A DNA stretch of 13,726 bases, from contig CAMLER010000057.1 in the NCBI GenBank assembly GCA_946478915.1, positions 1 to 13,726 on the forward strand, given 5' to 3'. Every line of letters starts with the position of its first letter. Position 1 is the stretch's first letter. The notes below the pieces were generated by a model. That model worked only from the letters and a program-made list of their open reading frames with translations. It was not told the DNA's origin and did no database searches. Positions 1-7,952 of the stretch are shown one piece after another. Both the position numbers and the translations under genes were made by a program. Source of the stretch: an uncultured Chryseolinea sp. (GTDB lineage: Bacteria > Bacteroidota > Bacteroidia > Cytophagales > Cyclobacteriaceae).

Positions 1-345
1 GTAAAATGCGTGTCTGTCATTGTCGAATTCAAGTTCGCACTCGATAGGTCCCAGGCTATCTTCACCCACGAGCAAAGTCCCCATTTCTGCGTCAGGACTT
101 CCGATGGGCAATAACTGATTTTGGTAGCGAACAGTAAATCCAATGCTATCCATGTGCGCGAATATCGCCGTGCGAGGTTTCCCGAACTTAAGAACCAAAC
201 AATCCTGCAGCCCTTCTTGAAAAATCTGTGGCTTCGCTTTCCAGGATTTGCCTTCTTTAGCGATGTACGTCAGCAAAAAATCTTTCAATGCTTTTTCATT
301 GCCCGATGGTGCAGGAATTTCACAAAGCTGCTTTAACAAATTCAT
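1..345 (-). CDS. M42-family-like metallo-aminopeptidase, N-terminal part (cut by window edge)
   Basis: Only the first 115 codons lie in the window; the frame is open to the left edge. The start is the ATG at 345-343. The protein begins with LLKQLCEIPAPSGNE, the substrate-pocket entry typical of M42/M20 co-catalytic metallopeptidases, and carries IFAHMDSIGF around residues 61-70. In M42 enzymes the His of the HMD-x-IG motif (here His64) is a metal ligand. The following PIGSPDAEMGTLLVGEDS stretch resembles the start of the M42 PDZ-like insert. The family releases N-terminal residues from peptides in the cytoplasm, using two metal ions; no signal peptide is visible, which fits. The remaining metal ligands and the catalytic Glu lie outside the window, so the exact family (M42 against M20) and activity are not proven. 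It is transcribed divergently from upp across a 110-base gap. Confidence 0.75.
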   Translation of the reverse strand, partial: MNLLKQLCEIPAPSGNEKALKDFLLTYIAKEGKSWKAKPQIFQEGLQDCLVLKFGKPRTAIFAHMDSIGFTVRYQNQLLPIGSPDAEMGTLLVGEDSLGPIECELEFDNDRHAFY

Positions 346-428
346 TTGAAGAATAATTTAAGTCGTAGCATTTTGATAAGCAGGTACCGCATTTCCGTTT
401 CTAATTAGTTCTTCACACAACTTTATTC

Positions 429-436
429 TAAATTTT
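429..436 (+). promoter_or_regulatory. Possible weak -7 box for upp
   Basis: TAAATTTT matches seven of eight positions of a TAnnTTTG box, counting the two free positions, and lies 19 bases before the upp ATG. No TTG (-33 element) is seen at the expected spacing. The match is weak in an AT-rich gap and could be chance. I see no good box for the divergent aminopeptidase in the same gap. Confidence 0.25.
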
Positions 437-455
437 CGTTAGAAAAAAATGACTT

Positions 456-1100
456 ATGATTTTTAACCTCAGCGCGCAAAATAGTATAGCAAATCAGTTC
501 TTGTCCGAGTTACGTGATAAAAATGTTCAAGGAGATCGTTCGCGATTCAGGGGTAATATGAAAAGATTGGGCCAATTGATGGCATATGAAATTTCGAAAA
601 AGCTTGCTTTCCGCGACAATGTTATAGAAACCCCTTTGGGTAAGTCGTTGGTTCGGGTACCAGCAACACAACCCGTGTTGCTAACTGTTATGCGTGCGGG
701 GATTCCTTATTTTGATGGTTTTCTTGATTTCTTTAATACCTCTGAATGCGGATTTATCGGTGCGTATCGTGATGAAGGTTCTGATGACATCGTTATACAT
801 CTTGAATACGTAGCCACACCTGACATTGAGGGAAAGGACGTAATTATCATCGACCCGATGCTGGCCACCGGAAAATCATTTGTTCGCACAGTCCAGGCCA
901 TCGTAAAACGTGGCGTTCCTGCACATATTTATATCGCAGCGCTGGTGGCCGCCCCTGAAGGAATTGAATTTGTCAGAACGAATCTCAACGTGCCTTTCTC
1001 TATCTACACCTGTGCTGTCGATGAAAATCTGAATCATCAATACTATATTGTTCCGGGTCTGGGCGATGCCGGCGACCTGAGTTATGGTGTGAAACTGTAG
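456..1100 (+). CDS. upp: Uracil phosphoribosyltransferase
   Basis: Catalyses uracil + PRPP to UMP + diphosphate, the pyrimidine salvage step, in the cytoplasm. The protein has 214 residues, close to the usual 208-210. Family motifs are in the expected order: TVMRAGIPYFDGF (residues 77-89, dimer/PRPP region), IIIDPMLATGKS (130-141, the PRPP-binding loop) and the C-terminal uracil-binding PGLGDAGD (200-207). The PRPP loop reads ATGKS where many proteobacterial enzymes have ATGGS, and the tail reads LSYGVKL rather than the usual RLFGT; I take both as lineage variation, not loss of function. The ATG at 456 is chosen because the nearby ATG at 449 is in another frame and stops at once, and because NLSAQNSIANQFL matches the start expected for Bacteroidota homologues. 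It is followed after 24 bases by a membrane protein on the same strand, probably in one transcript. Confidence 0.95.
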   Translation: MIFNLSAQNSIANQFLSELRDKNVQGDRSRFRGNMKRLGQLMAYEISKKLAFRDNVIETPLGKSLVRVPATQPVLLTVMRAGIPYFDGFLDFFNTSECGFIGAYRDEGSDDIVIHLEYVATPDIEGKDVIIIDPMLATGKSFVRTVQAIVKRGVPAHIYIAALVAAPEGIEFVRTNLNVPFSIYTCAVDENLNHQYYIVPGLGDAGDLSYGVKL

Positions 1101-1124
1101 ATCAACTCACGAAACGAAATTTAT

Positions 1125-1589
1125 ATGTGGCAGTTGGTCCTAAAAGTGGCGACGGTATATTTCTCCTCCATGTTAAAATTTATTTTCGGCCCGCTGGGTG
1201 GCTATGCTGCCGGGTTTCCGTTAATAGTCACTATCGTGATCACGGTGGCGGGTATGATGACCGTTGTAATCTTGTTCACGTATTTCAGTGCCTGGATCAA
1301 GGCCAGAGTTATCGACAAATTCTTCAAGAAGTCTAAGCGGTTTTCTTCGCGCAATAGAAAGTTTGTTACAATCTGGAAACGTTACGGACTAGTCGGTGTT
1401 GCTGCCCTTACACCGGTAATACTTACACCAATCGGGGGGACTGTGTTAGCGGTAAGTTCTGGCAGTCCCAAAGAGCGAATCATTTTTTATATGCTGATAA
1501 GCGCCTCATTTTGGTCGATTATACTGTCAACTGCGCTTTATTTTTTCGGCAACGAGATTCTAAAGTATCTGCCGGATTATGCAAAATAG
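1125..1589 (+). CDS. Small four-helix membrane protein, possibly related to the small multidrug export/DedA-VTT group
   Basis: A 154-residue protein of unknown function. Hydrophobic segments lie at about residues 5-25, 31-56, 87-111 and 117-142. Between the second and third is a strongly basic loop (about 58-85, many Lys and Arg), which by the positive-inside rule should be cytoplasmic. The third segment begins RYGLVGVAALTPVILTPIGG, a Gly/Pro-rich pattern like the re-entrant region of DedA/VTT-type and COG2426 small-export membrane proteins; this resemblance is judged by eye and is weak. There is no signal peptide beyond the first helix. It starts 24 bases after upp on the same strand, so it is probably co-transcribed, but a role in uracil uptake is only a guess. 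The reading frame itself is well supported by length, hydrophobic pattern and position. Confidence 0.7.
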   Translation: MWQLVLKVATVYFSSMLKFIFGPLGGYAAGFPLIVTIVITVAGMMTVVILFTYFSAWIKARVIDKFFKKSKRFSSRNRKFVTIWKRYGLVGVAALTPVILTPIGGTVLAVSSGSPKERIIFYMLISASFWSIILSTALYFFGNEILKYLPDYAK

Positions 1590-1618
1590 TTTGAAATATA
1601 ACGTAAGAACTTTTTAGA

Positions 1619-1636
1619 GGTGAATAGTCTTTCACC
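1619..1636. repeat. Hairpin 1 of a four-hairpin cluster
   Basis: GGTGAA (1619-1624) and TTCACC (1631-1636) form a six-pair stem with a six-base loop, starting 30 bases after the membrane protein's stop. No T-run follows, so it is not a classical intrinsic terminator. Confidence 0.5.
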
Positions 1637-1638
1637 AC

Positions 1639-1656
1639 CGCCTTTTCGGAAAGGTG
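1639..1656. repeat. Hairpin 2 of a four-hairpin cluster
   Basis: CCTTT (1641-1645) pairs with AAAGG (1650-1654) around a TCGG loop. The stem extends by a G-T wobble (1640/1655) and a C-G pair (1639/1656) to seven pairs. The last pair uses G1656, which hairpin 3 also can use, so the two compete for one base. Confidence 0.5.
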
Positions 1657-1677
1657 TTAAGATGATTATGTCTTAAC
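1656..1677. repeat. Hairpin 3 / 22-bp palindrome with an 8-base centre
   Basis: GTTAAGA (1656-1662) and TCTTAAC (1671-1677) are perfect inverted repeats around eight bases. In DNA this is also the shape of a two-fold operator for a dimeric regulator; in RNA it is a stem-loop. It lies about 63 bases before the ATG of the sensor gene. Confidence 0.5.
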
Positions 1678-1685
1678 TTAGTATG

Positions 1686-1698
1686 GTGCTTCTAGCAC
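1686..1698. repeat. Hairpin 4 of a four-hairpin cluster
   Basis: GTGCT (1686-1690) pairs with AGCAC (1694-1698) around a three-base TCT loop, followed only by TTT-CC. It might be a weak terminator or part of a structured leader of the next gene. No clear TAnnTTTG box is seen anywhere from 1590 to 1739. Confidence 0.45.
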
Positions 1699-1739
1699 TT
1701 TCCTCTGAGCCCGGAAATTCGAAATAAAATATTTAACCC

Positions 1740-3305
1740 ATGAAAAAGTTTTTTGCTGAGAAATGGCTGGTCATAGCGGTCGTTGGGATTGCCGTTGCGC
1801 TGGTATCCAACATGTTGTTGACCATAAGAAACAATATCACTATTGAAAGAACAACAGAGCTTCTCCAGGAATCGGAATCCGTCAAAATTCTGACTGAACA
1901 AATCTTAACCAGTACAATGCATGGTCTTGATCTTGGTGTGAGGGGATTTGCACTTACGAAGGATGACGGAATGCTGAACCCATACAACGGTGCCATTCGG
2001 CAAAATTCAGGAATATTCAGAGATCTCGAAAAGATTCTAAATAAGCAAGAATATGCCAACATGAAAGGCCTTCATGATCTTGAAAAAGAGGTTGACAACT
2101 ATTTTAAGTTTAGTGCACAAATGCTGGATAATGCAAGAATGAATGACATGGAATCTTTCAATGCCATGTTGAAGCAAGACAAAGGCTACGATGTTTGGTT
2201 TAAATACGACCAGTTTACAAAACCTTTGTTTGTGTTCGAGGATAATCTTCGGACAGAAGCATTGGCAAGCTACAACAGAGCGGTTCAAAACAATCTTATC
2301 TTACAATTTTCGATTGTGTTAATAACTGTTCCCGTTTTGTTTTTTATCATGATGCGTATCCGTCGCGAGAAAACCGCGCGTAAGGAATTATTGGCAAGGG
2401 TGGAAGAGAATGATAAAAAGTTTGTTTTCAATCCGGGATCCGATAAGGTATCCTCTGCTGAAGAAATCATCGCTACTTCAATTCAAAATACCAGAAAAGC
2501 ATCAGACTTCATTAAAACGCTGGCGAACGGAAACTATGCTGTGGAATGGTCTGGGTTAAATGAACAGAACTTGAAATTAAACCAGGATACGCTTGCCGGT
2601 GACTTGCTCAATATGCGTGAAAAGCTCAAGCTGGTGAAGATGGAGGATGAGAAAAGAAATTGGATGAATGAAGGTCTTGCCAGGTTTTCGGAGATTGTAA
2701 GAAACCACCAGCACGAATCTCAGGTGTTGGCCGACAAATGTATTTCCTTTCTCACAAAATATTTGAATGCCCAGCAAGGTAGTTTGTTTGTACTTGAAAA
2801 CAATGACGAAGGTGATTTCCTGAATCTTGCATCATGTTATGCTTTTGATAAGAAGAAGTGGGTTGAAAAAAGAGTCGATATTGGGAGTGGGCTCATCGGC
2901 CAGGCGTTTCTCGAAGGTGAGATAACCCGGCTAAGGGATGTACCCAATGGCTATACGCAGATTACATCCGGTCTAGGTGATGCGACTCCACGATATCTGG
3001 TTATCGTTCCTTTGAAATATGATGTGCAAACCGTGGCGATCGTTGAGCTAGCATCATTCTCTGATTTTGAAGAACATCAAACGCAATTCCTAAGGAAAGC
3101 GGGAGAGTTCCTGGCGTCTGCAATCCTCAATTCGCAGAACACACTTAAAATGAAGAGTTTGTTGGACAACGCAAAAATAAACGAAGAACAGATGCGGGCA
3201 ACAGAGGAGGAGATGCGGCAAAATATGGAGGAACTCCAGGCTACACAGGAGGAGTTGGTAAGAAAGGAAAAAGAACGGATGAGAAGAGAGGAAGTAAATT
3301 ACTGA
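1740..3305 (+). CDS. Membrane-anchored CHASE3-like/GAF sensor protein with no output domain
   Basis: A 521-residue protein. One transmembrane helix (about residues 9-28) is followed by a helical extracytoplasmic region (about 35-182) with a CHASE3-like character (LDLGVRGFALTKDD near 63-76), then a second helix (184-206) and a basic stop-transfer, RIRREK. A linker region (about 207-305) resembles a degenerate HAMP/signalling helix. A GAF domain covers about 325-465, with GSGLIGQAFLEGE at 382-394 and the strand-rich RYLVIVPLKYDVQTVAIVELA. The tail (about 468-517) is a charged coiled coil, EEMRQNMEELQATQEEL, which in related Cytophagales proteins usually leads into a PAS or kinase region. Here it ends in a stop, so no kinase, cyclase or receiver domain is present. 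It probably senses a signal across the membrane and acts through a partner. The gene meets gcvP tail to tail, 12 bases apart. Confidence 0.85.
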   Translation: MKKFFAEKWLVIAVVGIAVALVSNMLLTIRNNITIERTTELLQESESVKILTEQILTSTMHGLDLGVRGFALTKDDGMLNPYNGAIRQNSGIFRDLEKILNKQEYANMKGLHDLEKEVDNYFKFSAQMLDNARMNDMESFNAMLKQDKGYDVWFKYDQFTKPLFVFEDNLRTEALASYNRAVQNNLILQFSIVLITVPVLFFIMMRIRREKTARKELLARVEENDKKFVFNPGSDKVSSAEEIIATSIQNTRKASDFIKTLANGNYAVEWSGLNEQNLKLNQDTLAGDLLNMREKLKLVKMEDEKRNWMNEGLARFSEIVRNHQHESQVLADKCISFLTKYLNAQQGSLFVLENNDEGDFLNLASCYAFDKKKWVEKRVDIGSGLIGQAFLEGEITRLRDVPNGYTQITSGLGDATPRYLVIVPLKYDVQTVAIVELASFSDFEEHQTQFLRKAGEFLASAILNSQNTLKMKSLLDNAKINEEQMRATEEEMRQNMEELQATQEELVRKEKERMRREEVNY

Positions 3306-3317
3306 TTCCTCCCATCC

Positions 3318-6212
3318 TTATAATTCCGCAGCAACCTTACCAGGTGCGGCATATTCATCTAACGGAAGACATGTACACATCAGATTTCTATCGCCATACG
3401 CATTGTCGATGCGACTAACAGCCGGCCAGAATTTTGAATCCCGTACGAAAGGTAAGGGGTACGCAGCTTTTTCACGACTGTAGGGACGATCCCACACATC
3501 CGAAGTAACCACTGCCGCTGTATGCGGTGAGTTCTTCAACACGTTGTTTTCACGCGAAGCCGAACCTGCTTCCACCTCTCTTATCTCATTGCGAATTTCC
3601 AATAGCGCATCCACAAACCGGTCAATCTCTTCTTTTGATTCGCTCTCTGTAGGTTCTATCATTAACGTTCCGGCTACGGGAAATGAAACCGTAGGAGCAT
3701 GGAAACCGTAATCCATCAATCGCTTTGCAATATCTTCGACTTCGATACCGAACCTTTTGAAATCACGGCAATCCACAATCAATTCGTGCGCGCATCGACC
3801 GTTGTTTCCCGTGTACAATATTTTGTAATGCCCCTCGAGCCGACCTTTAATATAATTAGCGTTGACTATAGCCATTTTGGTAGCATTCGCTAATCCCTGC
3901 CCACCCATTAAAGCAATGTAAGCATAGGAGATGGTTAGAATACTCGCGCTTCCCCAAGGAGCAGAAGAGACCGCGGATATGGCCTTACCTCCGCCGGTCG
4001 ACACAACGGTATGGCCAGGTAAATAGGGTTTCAGTTTATCATTGCAGCATATTGGCCCGACTCCAGGTCCACCTCCACCATGCGGAATACAAAATGTCTT
4101 ATGCAGATTCAAATGGCAAACATCTGCGCCGATAGCGGCAGGAGACGTAAGGCCCACCTGTGCATTCATGTTGGCGCCATCCATGTAGACCAGACCTCCA
4201 TTCGCATGTACTGTATCGCAAATTTCAACAATGGATTCTTCAAAGACTCCATGAGTCGATGGATAAGTAACCATCAGACATGCGAGCGTGTCTCGGTACT
4301 TTTCTGCTTGAGCGCGGAGGTCCTGAACGTCGATCTTTCCATCACTGTCGGATTTGATTACAACGACCTGCATACCCGCCATAACAGCGCTGGCGGGATT
4401 GGTGCCATGCGCAGAAGCTGGTATCAGTGCGATATTGCGCTTGCCTTCTCCGTGATCAAGGTGATAGGCGCGGATAACCAGAAGGCCAGCGTATTCTCCC
4501 TGCGCGCCGCTATTTGGTTGAAGCGAAACACCCGTAAAACCAGTTATTTCTTTTAGCCAGTTTTCCAATGAGAGAATCATCTCCTGGTATCCCTGGGTTT
4601 GATCCGATGGCGCGAAAGGATGCATGTTTCTGAACTCAGGCCATGTCATGGGTATCATTTCCACGGTCGCATTCAGCTTCATCGTGCATGAACCAAGGGG
4701 AATCATGGAATGCACCATGGAGAGATCCTTGTTTTCCAGCCGCTTCAGGTAGCGTAACATTTCATGTTCAGAGTGATAAGTATTAAAGACGGGATGCGTC
4801 AGGTAGCCAGACCGTCGTATGAGCTCCTGTGGCCAGTTTATTTCTTTGCCATTAAAAAAGACCGGGTCGACAACTTTGTTTTGAACAGCCGCGAATATGC
4901 TGATGATTGTATTAACATTATCAGAAGAGGTAGTTTCATCAAGCGATATTCCTACATGATTATCGGAGAAATACCTGAAATTCAAATTGTGTTTCAGCGC
5001 CTCGTGCTCTATTACCTTCTTGTCTGGAACCTCAACCTTTAACGTATCGAAGTACGTTTCATTTACTTGTTTGATTCCCATCGATCTGAGAACCTGGTCG
5101 AGTCCTTTCGTTAATCCGTGAATTCGACCAGCAATTTTCTTCAATCCTTGGGGACCGTGATAGACGGCGAACATACCCGCCATGACGGAGAGCAAAACTT
5201 GAGCGGTACAAATGTTCGATGTTGCCTTCTCTCTTCGGATATGCTGCTCCCTCGTCTGAAGAGCCATCCGGTAACCGTGGTTGCCGTGCGCGTCAATAGA
5301 TGCTCCAATAATTCTCCCTGGAACTTGCCTTTTAAACTCTTCCTTTGTGGCGAAGAAAGCGGCGTGGGGCCCGCCAAAACCCATGGGTACGCCGAATCGT
5401 TGGCTGGAGCCAACGGCAACGTCAGCACCCATTTCGCCTGGCGTTTTCATCAACAGTAAACTCATCAGGTCGACACCCATAACGACATACACATCGTTGG
5501 CGTGTGCCTCCTTAATCAGGGTGGAGTAGTCCCTTATTGCTCCATTGTTATCAGGATTCTGTAGATAGATGGCAAAAAGATCGGGATCCGAAAGATCAAG
5601 GGAACCTGGTTCGCCCACTGAAACATTTATTTCCAATGGAGTTGACCTATTTCGCAGCACGTCAATAGTCTGTGGATAGGTATTCTGATCTACAAAAAAC
5701 TTCGAGGCGTTCTTTTTTGCACCTTTTCGAAATGCAAGGAATAGATGCATAGCCTCTGCTGCCGCTGTAGCTTCATCCAACAATGAAGCGTTGGCAATTT
5801 GCATCCCGGTAAGGTCGACAACCATTGTCTGGTAATTGATCAGGGCTTCCAGTCTTCCCTGGGCAATCTCGGCCTGGTAGGGTGTATAGGCAGTATACCA
5901 TCCCGGGTTCTCCAGAATGTTTCGTCGTATTACACCTGGGGTAATGGTGTTGTAATAGCCCATTCCGACATATGTCTTGTATACTTTATTGCGAGACGCC
6001 AGTTTCCGGAAGTCTTGCAAAAATTCGTACTCGGATTTCGGTTTAGGTAGATTGAGCGGTGCTTTCAAACGAATGTTTGAAGGGATTGTCTGATCGATGA
6101 GCTCGTTTACAGATTCGGTACCAATGGTTTTAAGCATGGCTTCGATCTGTGGCAAATCCGGCCCGATATGCCTTGATTCAAAATTTTCCGTGTATTGGGA
6201 ATCTATTTTCAT
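3318..6212 (-). CDS. gcvP: Glycine dehydrogenase (decarboxylating), P-protein of the glycine cleavage system
   Basis: A PLP enzyme that decarboxylates glycine and passes the aminomethyl group to the lipoyl arm of GcvH, feeding 5,10-methylene-tetrahydrofolate synthesis through GcvT. At 964 residues it is the single-chain form (E. coli about 957), not the split GcvPA/GcvPB type. The N-terminus FESRHIGPD is the family start. GSCTMKLNA (507-515), HGTNPASA (602-609) and the PLP-binding NLHKTF (Lys705) followed by [11 protein letters not shown] are all intact. The frame stays open up to an ATG at 6287, adding 25 residues unlike the family; I prefer the ATG at 6212 because [15 protein letters not shown] fits homologues and an exact -7 box (6266-6273) lies between the two, so the longer start would be upstream of the likely transcript start. 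gcvT and gcvH are not in this window. The neighbours are unrelated, so it is probably transcribed alone. Confidence 0.96.
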   Translation of the reverse strand: MKIDSQYTENFESRHIGPDLPQIEAMLKTIGTESVNELIDQTIPSNIRLKAPLNLPKPKSEYEFLQDFRKLASRNKVYKTYVGMGYYNTITPGVIRRNILENPGWYTAYTPYQAEIAQGRLEALINYQTMVVDLTGMQIANASLLDEATAAAEAMHLFLAFRKGAKKNASKFFVDQNTYPQTIDVLRNRSTPLEINVSVGEPGSLDLSDPDLFAIYLQNPDNNGAIRDYSTLIKEAHANDVYVVMGVDLMSLLLMKTPGEMGADVAVGSSQRFGVPMGFGGPHAAFFATKEEFKRQVPGRIIGASIDAHGNHGYRMALQTREQHIRREKATSNICTAQVLLSVMAGMFAVYHGPQGLKKIAGRIHGLTKGLDQVLRSMGIKQVNETYFDTLKVEVPDKKVIEHEALKHNLNFRYFSDNHVGISLDETTSSDNVNTIISIFAAVQNKVVDPVFFNGKEINWPQELIRRSGYLTHPVFNTYHSEHEMLRYLKRLENKDLSMVHSMIPLGSCTMKLNATVEMIPMTWPEFRNMHPFAPSDQTQGYQEMILSLENWLKEITGFTGVSLQPNSGAQGEYAGLLVIRAYHLDHGEGKRNIALIPASAHGTNPASAVMAGMQVVVIKSDSDGKIDVQDLRAQAEKYRDTLACLMVTYPSTHGVFEESIVEICDTVHANGGLVYMDGANMNAQVGLTSPAAIGADVCHLNLHKTFCIPHGGGGPGVGPICCNDKLKPYLPGHTVVSTGGGKAISAVSSAPWGSASILTISYAYIALMGGQGLANATKMAIVNANYIKGRLEGHYKILYTGNNGRCAHELIVDCRDFKRFGIEVEDIAKRLMDYGFHAPTVSFPVAGTLMIEPTESESKEEIDRFVDALLEIRNEIREVEAGSASRENNVLKNSPHTAAVVTSDVWDRPYSREKAAYPLPFVRDSKFWPAVSRIDNAYGDRNLMCTCLPLDEYAAPGKVAAEL

Positions 6213-6265
6213 TCTATAGACAATTTTCTGAAGGAAGAGTAACTGGTGCTCTGAACAGAGCGACA

Positions 6266-6298
6266 CAAAGGTAATTCTATCGCACACATTTAATACAA
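6266..6298 (-). promoter_or_regulatory. gcvP promoter (Bacteroidota-type -33/-7)
   Basis: Reading the minus strand, TTG (6298-6296), then 22 bases, then TACCTTTG (6273-6266), an exact TAnnTTTG box. Transcription would begin near 6259, leaving a leader of about 47 bases to the ATG at 6212. This supports the shorter gcvP start. Confidence 0.6.
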
Positions 6299-6306
6299 TG
6301 GGATGG

Positions 6307-6340
6307 TTGAAACCGATAAAAATTCATCCGAATAATTTTG
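6307..6340 (+). promoter_or_regulatory. M28 peptidase promoter (Bacteroidota-type -33/-7)
   Basis: TTG (6307-6309), 23 bases, then TAATTTTG (6333-6340), an exact TAnnTTTG box. Transcription would begin near 6347, about 36 bases before the ATG at 6383. Its -33 element is eight bases from that of the divergent gcvP promoter. Confidence 0.55.
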
Positions 6341-6382
6341 GCTTTGCCGATTCAGGAAACCTGTTGATCTTGCGGGATTAAT

Positions 6383-7888
6383 GTGATGATTATGCGTAAA
6401 TGGAAGTTATGGGCTGTGTCTTGGCTGGTTGTCAGCATAAGCTTCGCCCAGGATGCTGAGGTCCAATCCTTTGGTAATACGATTACGGAGGCTGAACTAA
6501 AAGACAATTTATCAATACTGGCATCTGATGCGCTTGAAGGCCGTGAGACTGGCAAACGGGGTCAAAAAATGGCGGCAGCATTTATAAAGGCATATTTTGA
6601 AGAATTGGGGCTTCAGGGTCCGGTGGTTGGAGATTATTACCAACACATAGAGCTGTTCACCACCAGTGCCGGAAAAAGTTATGTTAAGGTCGGCGATGCT
6701 CGTTTTAATAATTTTTCAGATGTGACCTATTACGGAAATGACGACAGCGCCGGTGAGGTGTCCGCTCAGCTGGTTTTCGCTGGCGACGGATCGGGTGAGG
6801 CGCTAAAAAACGTTGAGATTAAAGACAAGGCGATTTTGTTGATCACGGGCGACGAGTTTCCGGATAATGAGAAACTCAACTCCCTTCGAAGCCAAGGTGC
6901 AAAGATGATCTTCGTTAGCCAGTCGAAAACCAAGGCCGAATTTAATGTGGTTTCAAATCAGGTGAGAGCGCTTGGGGGATCCAGGGATTTGACGCTAAAG
7001 AAGCCGATGGATTCCAATATTATACCGGGCGTTTTTCTGGTCTCCCCTGAAATGACAGAAAAATTCTTTGGGATGACGAGGGAGCAACTTGTGAAAATAA
7101 AAGACAATGGTTACAAGAAAAATGCAATCAGGAAAATCAAACCTGTTGAGATCAAATACCTAACGTCAAAGGGGTACCAGCCCGTCAAATCTGAGAATGT
7201 CCTGGGATTCTTAGAAGGCACTGACAAGAAAAATGAAATATTAGTTATTACAGCGCATTACGATCACGTAGGAAAAAAAGAACACGGTACCGGCGATCTC
7301 ATTCATAATGGTGCGGACGACGATGGTTCTGGTACGGTAGCCGTCATGCAAATCGCAAAAGCATTTGTCCAGGCTAAGCTGGAAGGCAAGGGACCCAGAA
7401 GAAGTATTTTATTCATGCTGGTTACGGCCGAAGAGAAAGGTTTGTTGGGCTCATTATATTATACCCAGAAGCCTGTTTTTCCATTGGAACAAACAGTAGT
7501 CAATCTCAACATCGACATGATCGGAAGAAGGGATCCTCAACATCGGGAGAGTCCGCCTTATGTTTACGTGATAGGTGCAGACAAACTATCAAAGGAATTG
7601 AATGAAGTGAGTGAAGCAACGAATAAGCTATATACAAACCTTGTGTTCGATTACACCTATAACGACGTCGATCATCCGGACAGGTTATATTATCGTTCAG
7701 ACCATTGGAATTTCGCGAAGAACAACATACCGGTGATTTTCTATTTTGATGGCATTCACGAAGATTACCATAAGCCAAGCGACGAGGTTGACAAAATAGA
7801 GTTTGATCTACTTCGAAAGCGTACTCAATGTATATTTTACACAGCTTGGGAAATCGCGAACAGGGAAAAGCGGATCACGCCGGATTAG
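6383..7888 (+). CDS. Secreted M28-family zinc peptidase
   Basis: A 501-residue exported aminopeptidase-type enzyme. The N-terminus is a signal peptide: basic RKWK, a hydrophobic core (about residues 9-21), and a likely cleavage after SFAQ near residue 23. There is no lipobox Cys. The region between about 95 and 260 is the insert seen in many M28 enzymes, PA-like in places (AILLITGDEFP). The catalytic part has the M28 set in order: AHYDH (His292), NGADDDGSG (Asp312/313), TAEEKGLLGS (Glu350 as base, Glu351 as zinc ligand), NIDMIG (Asp378) and DYHKPSD (His463). All five metal-ligand positions are therefore present and the enzyme should be active, trimming peptides in the periplasm or outside the cell. 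ATGs at 6383, 6386 and 6392 are all possible starts; the choice hardly alters the signal peptide. It converges on manC over a repeat-filled gap. Confidence 0.92.
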   Translation: MMIMRKWKLWAVSWLVVSISFAQDAEVQSFGNTITEAELKDNLSILASDALEGRETGKRGQKMAAAFIKAYFEELGLQGPVVGDYYQHIELFTTSAGKSYVKVGDARFNNFSDVTYYGNDDSAGEVSAQLVFAGDGSGEALKNVEIKDKAILLITGDEFPDNEKLNSLRSQGAKMIFVSQSKTKAEFNVVSNQVRALGGSRDLTLKKPMDSNIIPGVFLVSPEMTEKFFGMTREQLVKIKDNGYKKNAIRKIKPVEIKYLTSKGYQPVKSENVLGFLEGTDKKNEILVITAHYDHVGKKEHGTGDLIHNGADDDGSGTVAVMQIAKAFVQAKLEGKGPRRSILFMLVTAEEKGLLGSLYYTQKPVFPLEQTVVNLNIDMIGRRDPQHRESPPYVYVIGADKLSKELNEVSEATNKLYTNLVFDYTYNDVDHPDRLYYRSDHWNFAKNNIPVIFYFDGIHEDYHKPSDEVDKIEFDLLRKRTQCIFYTAWEIANREKRITPD

Positions 7889-7952
7889 GAAAATTGGAAA
7901 ATTAGAAAATTAGAAAATTAGAAGATTAGAAGATTAGAAGATTAGAAGATTA
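7889..7952. repeat. Eight tandem 8-bp units, consensus GAARATTR
   Basis: Immediately after the peptidase stop codon lie eight head-to-tail units with no gaps: GAAAATTG once, GAAAATTA three times, GAAGATTA four times. The four identical GAAGATTA units at the inner end look like recent expansion by slippage. They form the left arm of a larger inverted repeat. Confidence 0.9.

Noticed and set aside
121..336. 71-residue plus-strand reading frame
   Set aside because: It lies opposite the clear M42-like coding frame and has no recognisable protein features.
607..900. The PRPP loop of Upp reading ATGKS instead of ATGGS, as a sign of an inactive or changed enzyme
   Set aside because: The surrounding motif and all other family motifs are intact, and such variation is plausible within Bacteroidota; there is no evidence of loss of function.
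4080..4556. 158-residue plus-strand reading frame inside gcvP
   Set aside because: It is antisense to highly conserved gcvP sequence, including the PLP-lysine region, and its composition does not look like a real protein.
6213..6287. 25-residue N-terminal extension of gcvP starting at the ATG at 6287
   Set aside because: It is unlike the family start, and an exact -7 box with a spaced TTG lies inside it, so the ATG would be upstream of the likely transcript start.
7889..7952. Regular short repeats as a possible CRISPR array
   Set aside because: The 8-bp units are directly adjacent with no spacers and no cas genes nearby; this is a microsatellite-type array.
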